Assembly (NCBI GenBank): GCA_946616295.1 | Contig: CAMOIU010000003.1 | Coordinates: 1-64,000 of the forward strand | Origin: CAG-791 sp002392385 | GTDB lineage: Bacteria > Bacillota > Clostridia > Lachnospirales > Lachnospiraceae | DNA: 64,000 nt | Direction: 5' to 3' | Shown here: positions 61,250-64,000 of the stretch, piece after piece | Numbering within the stretch: the stretch's first letter is position 1 | Layout of the letters: every line of letters starts with the position of its first letter | Notes under the pieces: model-generated | Told to the model about the DNA's origin: nothing | The model's database searches: none | What the model saw: the letters and a program-made list of their open reading frames with translations, nothing else | Position numbers and translations under genes: made by a program

Positions 61250-61975
61250 TCAGCGGATGTTCGCGTAGCGCAGGGGCAGCTCCAGCCTGTGCGTCTCCAG
61301 CAGTTCCCGGTCGCGCAGGATCTGGTCCGCGGGACCGTCGGCGCAGACGGCGCCGTCGTAGAGCAGGATCACCCTCTCACAGGTCTCATAGATCATATCC
61401 AGGTCGTGGGACGTGATCATCTTAGTTCCGGGCAGGTTCTTTATTACTTCTATCACCTTGCGGCGATTGTAGGGATCCAGCGCCGCGGTCGGTTCATCCA
61501 TCAGGAGGATGTCCGGCTTCATGGCGAGGATCACGGCGATCGCCGCCATTCTTTTCTCACCGCCGGAGATCCGGTGGTTGTGCCGGTGCTTGAGGCGGCC
61601 GATCTGCAGCTGCTCCAGCGCCGCGTCGATCCGCCTGTCGGCCTCCTCCCGGGACAGGCCGTAGTTCATCGGCCCAAAGAGCATGTCCTCATAGACGGTC
61701 GGCATGAACATCTGCGTCTCCGGGTCCTGCAGGACGACCCCGATCTTCGCGCGGATCTCCGCCAGGTGCGCCTTGTCCACCGGCAGTCCTGCCGCGGTGA
61801 TCTTCCCATCGCTGCAGGGAAGGAGGCCCAGCAGAAGCTTCATGACCGTGGACTTCCCGGCGCCGTTGCAGCCGATGAGACCGACGGTCTCCCCTTCCCT
61901 GATGGTGAAGGAGATGTCCTTGAGGACAGGCTTTGCTCTTTCATAGGCACAGCTCACATGTGCAAATTCGATCAT
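61250..61975 (-). CDS. cbiO: Cobalt/nickel ECF transporter ATPase
   Basis: A 241-residue energy-coupling ATPase. Walker A is GCNGAGKSTV, the Q-loop is GVVLQDPETQMFMPTVYEDMLFGPMN (CbiO-typical), the signature is ISGGEKRMAAIA, Walker B is DILLMDEPTAALDPY and the switch is MITSHDLDMI. ATG 61975 follows GAGGTGGG. It is 10 bp after cbiQ. Confidence 0.94.
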   Translation of the reverse strand: MIEFAHVSCAYERAKPVLKDISFTIREGETVGLIGCNGAGKSTVMKLLLGLLPCSDGKITAAGLPVDKAHLAEIRAKIGVVLQDPETQMFMPTVYEDMLFGPMNYGLSREEADRRIDAALEQLQIGRLKHRHNHRISGGEKRMAAIAVILAMKPDILLMDEPTAALDPYNRRKVIEVIKNLPGTKMITSHDLDMIYETCERVILLYDGAVCADGPADQILRDRELLETHRLELPLRYANIR

Positions 61976-61985
61976 TTTTCCCACC

Positions 61986-62786
61986 TCAGACAAACATTCT
62001 CCCCAGGATCTGTGCCACCGGCACGAACCGAAGAAAACCGCATACCGCCGCGCTCAGTGCCAGAAACAGGAGATCTCTCCCCTGCACGGGCCGGGTCCCC
62101 GCGTAATAGAATTCTCCTCTGTATCCTCTGAGCAGCATGCTGTCGTACAGGGCCTGCGCCCGGTCCATGCTCCTCAGAAGGAGCTGCCCGAGAAAAGAGC
62201 CCCACGCCCGGAAGCGGATCCCCTTCTCTCCCGGCGCCCGCAGGCTGTAGGCATCGGTCATGACGGACACCTCCCGCAGCATCACGGCGATGTACCGGTA
62301 GGTGAGCAGGAGGAGCGTCACGGCATACTCCGGCACATGCATGGCGCGCAGGGCGGCGCAGAGCCGGTCGATCCCCGTCGTCGCCATGAGCAGGAAGGAA
62401 GCCAGCAGGCACAGGACGCCTTTGAGCATCAGCGTGCACATGGACAGAACGCCGCCGGTCACCGTCACGGTCCCTATCTGCAGGACCGGCTGCCGGTCCA
62501 GGAAGGGGCTCCAGATCCCGACCGCGAGGACGAGCGGCAGGACATACCGGAGCCTCCGGAAACACAAAGAGACCGGGATCCCGCTCAGCTGATACAGGAG
62601 CACCGGCCACAGAACCATCGGCAGAAGACCGCTCAGATCATATTTCCCGAACGACGCGACGGTTGCGATATATATGATTGCCGCGAGAAGTTTCACACCC
62701 GGATGCAGGTCGTGGATTCCCGAAGAGAGCGCTGCGAGATCGTCCATCCCGGCGAGGTCCCGCAGCGCTGCGTCCATTCTGTTCAT
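61986..62786 (-). CDS. cbiQ: Cobalt/nickel ECF transporter T component
   Basis: A 266-residue EcfT/CbiQ protein with five or six helices. The opening HDLHPGVKLLAAIIYIATVASF and the coupling-helix motifs AQALYDSMLLRGYRG and LRAPGEKGIRFRAWGSF match the family (the A-R-G type signatures with some drift). ATG 62786 was chosen; upstream in-frame codons run into cbiM and lack a ribosome site. It lies 40 bp after cbiM. Confidence 0.9.
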   Translation of the reverse strand: MNRMDAALRDLAGMDDLAALSSGIHDLHPGVKLLAAIIYIATVASFGKYDLSGLLPMVLWPVLLYQLSGIPVSLCFRRLRYVLPLVLAVGIWSPFLDRQPVLQIGTVTVTGGVLSMCTLMLKGVLCLLASFLLMATTGIDRLCAALRAMHVPEYAVTLLLLTYRYIAVMLREVSVMTDAYSLRAPGEKGIRFRAWGSFLGQLLLRSMDRAQALYDSMLLRGYRGEFYYAGTRPVQGRDLLFLALSAAVCGFLRFVPVAQILGRMFV

Positions 62787-62826
62787 AGTTCTCTCTGTCT
62801 GCTTATGCGGTCTGTTTCGCGCCGCC

Positions 62827-63900
62827 TTATGTCGTCTGGTGTTTCGGGCTGGTGCCGGTCTTCTTCCGGAAGAAGCCTCCGGCGATACAGATCCCGGCGG
62901 CGACGGCCGCGACCAGCACACTTCCGATCAGTCCCGAGAAAGACGTCCCGGCTGCGCTGTCACTGTCCTTAAAGGCATAATCCGGCAGCAGAGAGGTCGT
63001 CTCCTGGATCCTGCCCGCCGTCTCCGCCACGGCGCTCTGCTTCCCGAAGTTCTCCTCGTCCAGCCCCATGTTCGCAGCGTAACCTTCCTCTTCGTTTCCG
63101 AAGAGCGCCCACTCGAGACCGTCCGGATTGCTGCTGGCGAAGAGGCTCAGTCCGCCGCCCACGAAAGCTGCCGTGACGGCGAGGACGATGATCGTCGTGC
63201 GGAGAGATCTCCTGGCCGGAAGCTGCGCCTTCTCTGCTCCCAGCTCCTGCAGGAGTTCCGGTCTGGCTTCATAGACGAACAGCAGGACCGCCGAGGTGAT
63301 CAGTCCCTCGATCAGCCCGATGGCCAGGTGGATCGGCAGCATCAGTCCCGCAAAAGGAACGAAGGGCAGATCCGTGATCCCCGACAGGCTCGTCTCCAGA
63401 ACGACGGAGAAGGCGCCGAGCTGCAGGGAGATCACGCACCCCAGGATCGAAGCGACGATGATCCTCACGCGGGTATTCGCGCGGTCTTTTTCAGGGGAAG
63501 CGCCCTGCATGATCGGCCGCCAGATCAGATAATATCCCAAAAAGCACCCGTAAAAAGCCATATTCCACACATTCGCGCCCAGTGCCATCAGGCCTCCGTC
63601 CGCGAAGAACAGACATTGGATCGTCAGGATCACGATCATGGACAGAAAGCCTGCATGCGGCCCCAGAAGTGCCGACAGGAGCATGCCGCCGCACAGATGT
63701 CCCGAAGAACCTGTCCCCGGAATCGTATAATTGATCATCTGCCCCGCGAAGACCAGCGCCGAAGTGACCGCCATCACCGGCAGCTTCTCCGGGGCATTCT
63801 CTTTGCGCAGTTCTCTCACCGAAAGTCCCGCCGCCGTACCAGACAGTACATACATTGTGCCCGCCACAGCCGGCGCGAGCAAAGCGTCCGCCATGTGCAT
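62827..63900 (-). CDS. cbiM: CbiM substrate-capture protein fused to PDGL-type (CbiN-like) C-terminus
   Basis: 357 residues. The N-terminus MHMADALLAP is the metal-binding ATCUN-like start (M-H-x-x-D) needed by CbiM/NikM. About seven helices follow, with TGSSGHLCGGMLL and NVWNMAFYGCFLGYY. After about residue 235 a helix, a PDGLEWALFG extracytoplasmic segment and a final helix form a CbiN/NikN-type tail, as in fused NikMN proteins. AGGAGG precedes the ATG. The 100 bp upstream to the window edge holds no gene I can support. Confidence 0.92.
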   Translation of the reverse strand: MHMADALLAPAVAGTMYVLSGTAAGLSVRELRKENAPEKLPVMAVTSALVFAGQMINYTIPGTGSSGHLCGGMLLSALLGPHAGFLSMIVILTIQCLFFADGGLMALGANVWNMAFYGCFLGYYLIWRPIMQGASPEKDRANTRVRIIVASILGCVISLQLGAFSVVLETSLSGITDLPFVPFAGLMLPIHLAIGLIEGLITSAVLLFVYEARPELLQELGAEKAQLPARRSLRTTIIVLAVTAAFVGGGLSLFASSNPDGLEWALFGNEEEGYAANMGLDEENFGKQSAVAETAGRIQETTSLLPDYAFKDSDSAAGTSFSGLIGSVLVAAVAAGICIAGGFFRKKTGTSPKHQTT

Positions 63901-64000
63901 TCCGCAGTCCTCCTTTCCGATAGTTCTATATCAGTTTACTCCGGAAAAGTGTCCTCTTGAAGCCCCCGGGGGGGATACTGACCCCGAAAAGGCCCTGCCG

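Noticed and set aside
63901..64000. Possible metal or cobalamin riboswitch upstream of cbiM
   Set aside because: The minus-strand leader has GC-rich pairs but I could not match the conserved B12-box or NiCo riboswitch bases, and the region is cut by the window edge.

Overview
The window looks like chromosomal DNA of an anaerobic, organic-acid-using Firmicute, probably a Lachnospirales-type Clostridium with fairly high GC. The reasons are strong AGGAGG ribosome sites, lipobox-anchored binding proteins, a GlpP antiterminator, a SpoVK/CbbX-like AAA+ ATPase, GntP, TRAP and TctCBA transporters, and dense one-direction operons. I saw no rRNA, tRNA, transposase, prophage or CRISPR array. The taxon is an inference.

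Layout. 1-7.4 kb: a YesM-type two-component system with its own TRAP-type binding lipoprotein, and on the other strand a TRAP operon (dctP-dctQ-dctM) whose promoter carries an AraC-like direct repeat. 7.5-15.2 kb: a small membrane protein, a large secreted L-x-x-G helical protein paired with an MMPL/RND exporter, a TetR regulator and a TVP38 protein. 15.3-19.1 kb: an XRE regulator, a PatB/MalY C-S lyase and a cystine-type ABC importer. 19.1-35 kb: a sigma-54 activator and, facing it, an acyl-CoA cluster of about 13 kb (acyl-CoA dehydrogenase, crotonase, two GntP permeases, two MaoC hydratases, an acyl-CoA ligase, three family III CoA-transferases). A well-matched -24/-12 promoter lies just upstream of the first gene. 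35-44.6 kb: a DUF554 protein, a LysR regulator and a divergent TctCBA operon continuing into a four-carbon sugar-acid pathway (metallo-hydrolase, 3-hydroxyacid dehydrogenase, DUF1537 kinase, PdxA2).

44.8-48.5 kb holds housekeeping-like genes (PRTase-like, a double-glycine/zinc-ribbon small protein, DUF1624 acyltransferase, CYTH, phosphopentomutase). 48.6-50.2 kb looks acquired: an AT-rich promoter, a PD-(D/E)XK nuclease-like orphan, then non-coding DNA with ten TAAGCC and ten GGCTTA half-sites repeating every 52-53 bp. That spacing is almost exactly five helical turns, and this array is the least explained structure in the window. 50.3-56.7 kb is a complete glycerol operon (glpP-glpK-glpF-glpA-like-glpB-like-DUF1667). 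57-60.7 kb holds thrH, a secreted ComEC-like hydrolase, a CbbX-like AAA+ ATPase and a nitroreductase. 60.8-64 kb holds a His-rich CsoR-family repressor convergent with a cobalt/nickel ECF importer (cbiM-cbiQ-cbiO).

The common theme is uptake and CoA- or phosphate-dependent catabolism of small organic acids and polyols, each under a dedicated regulator.
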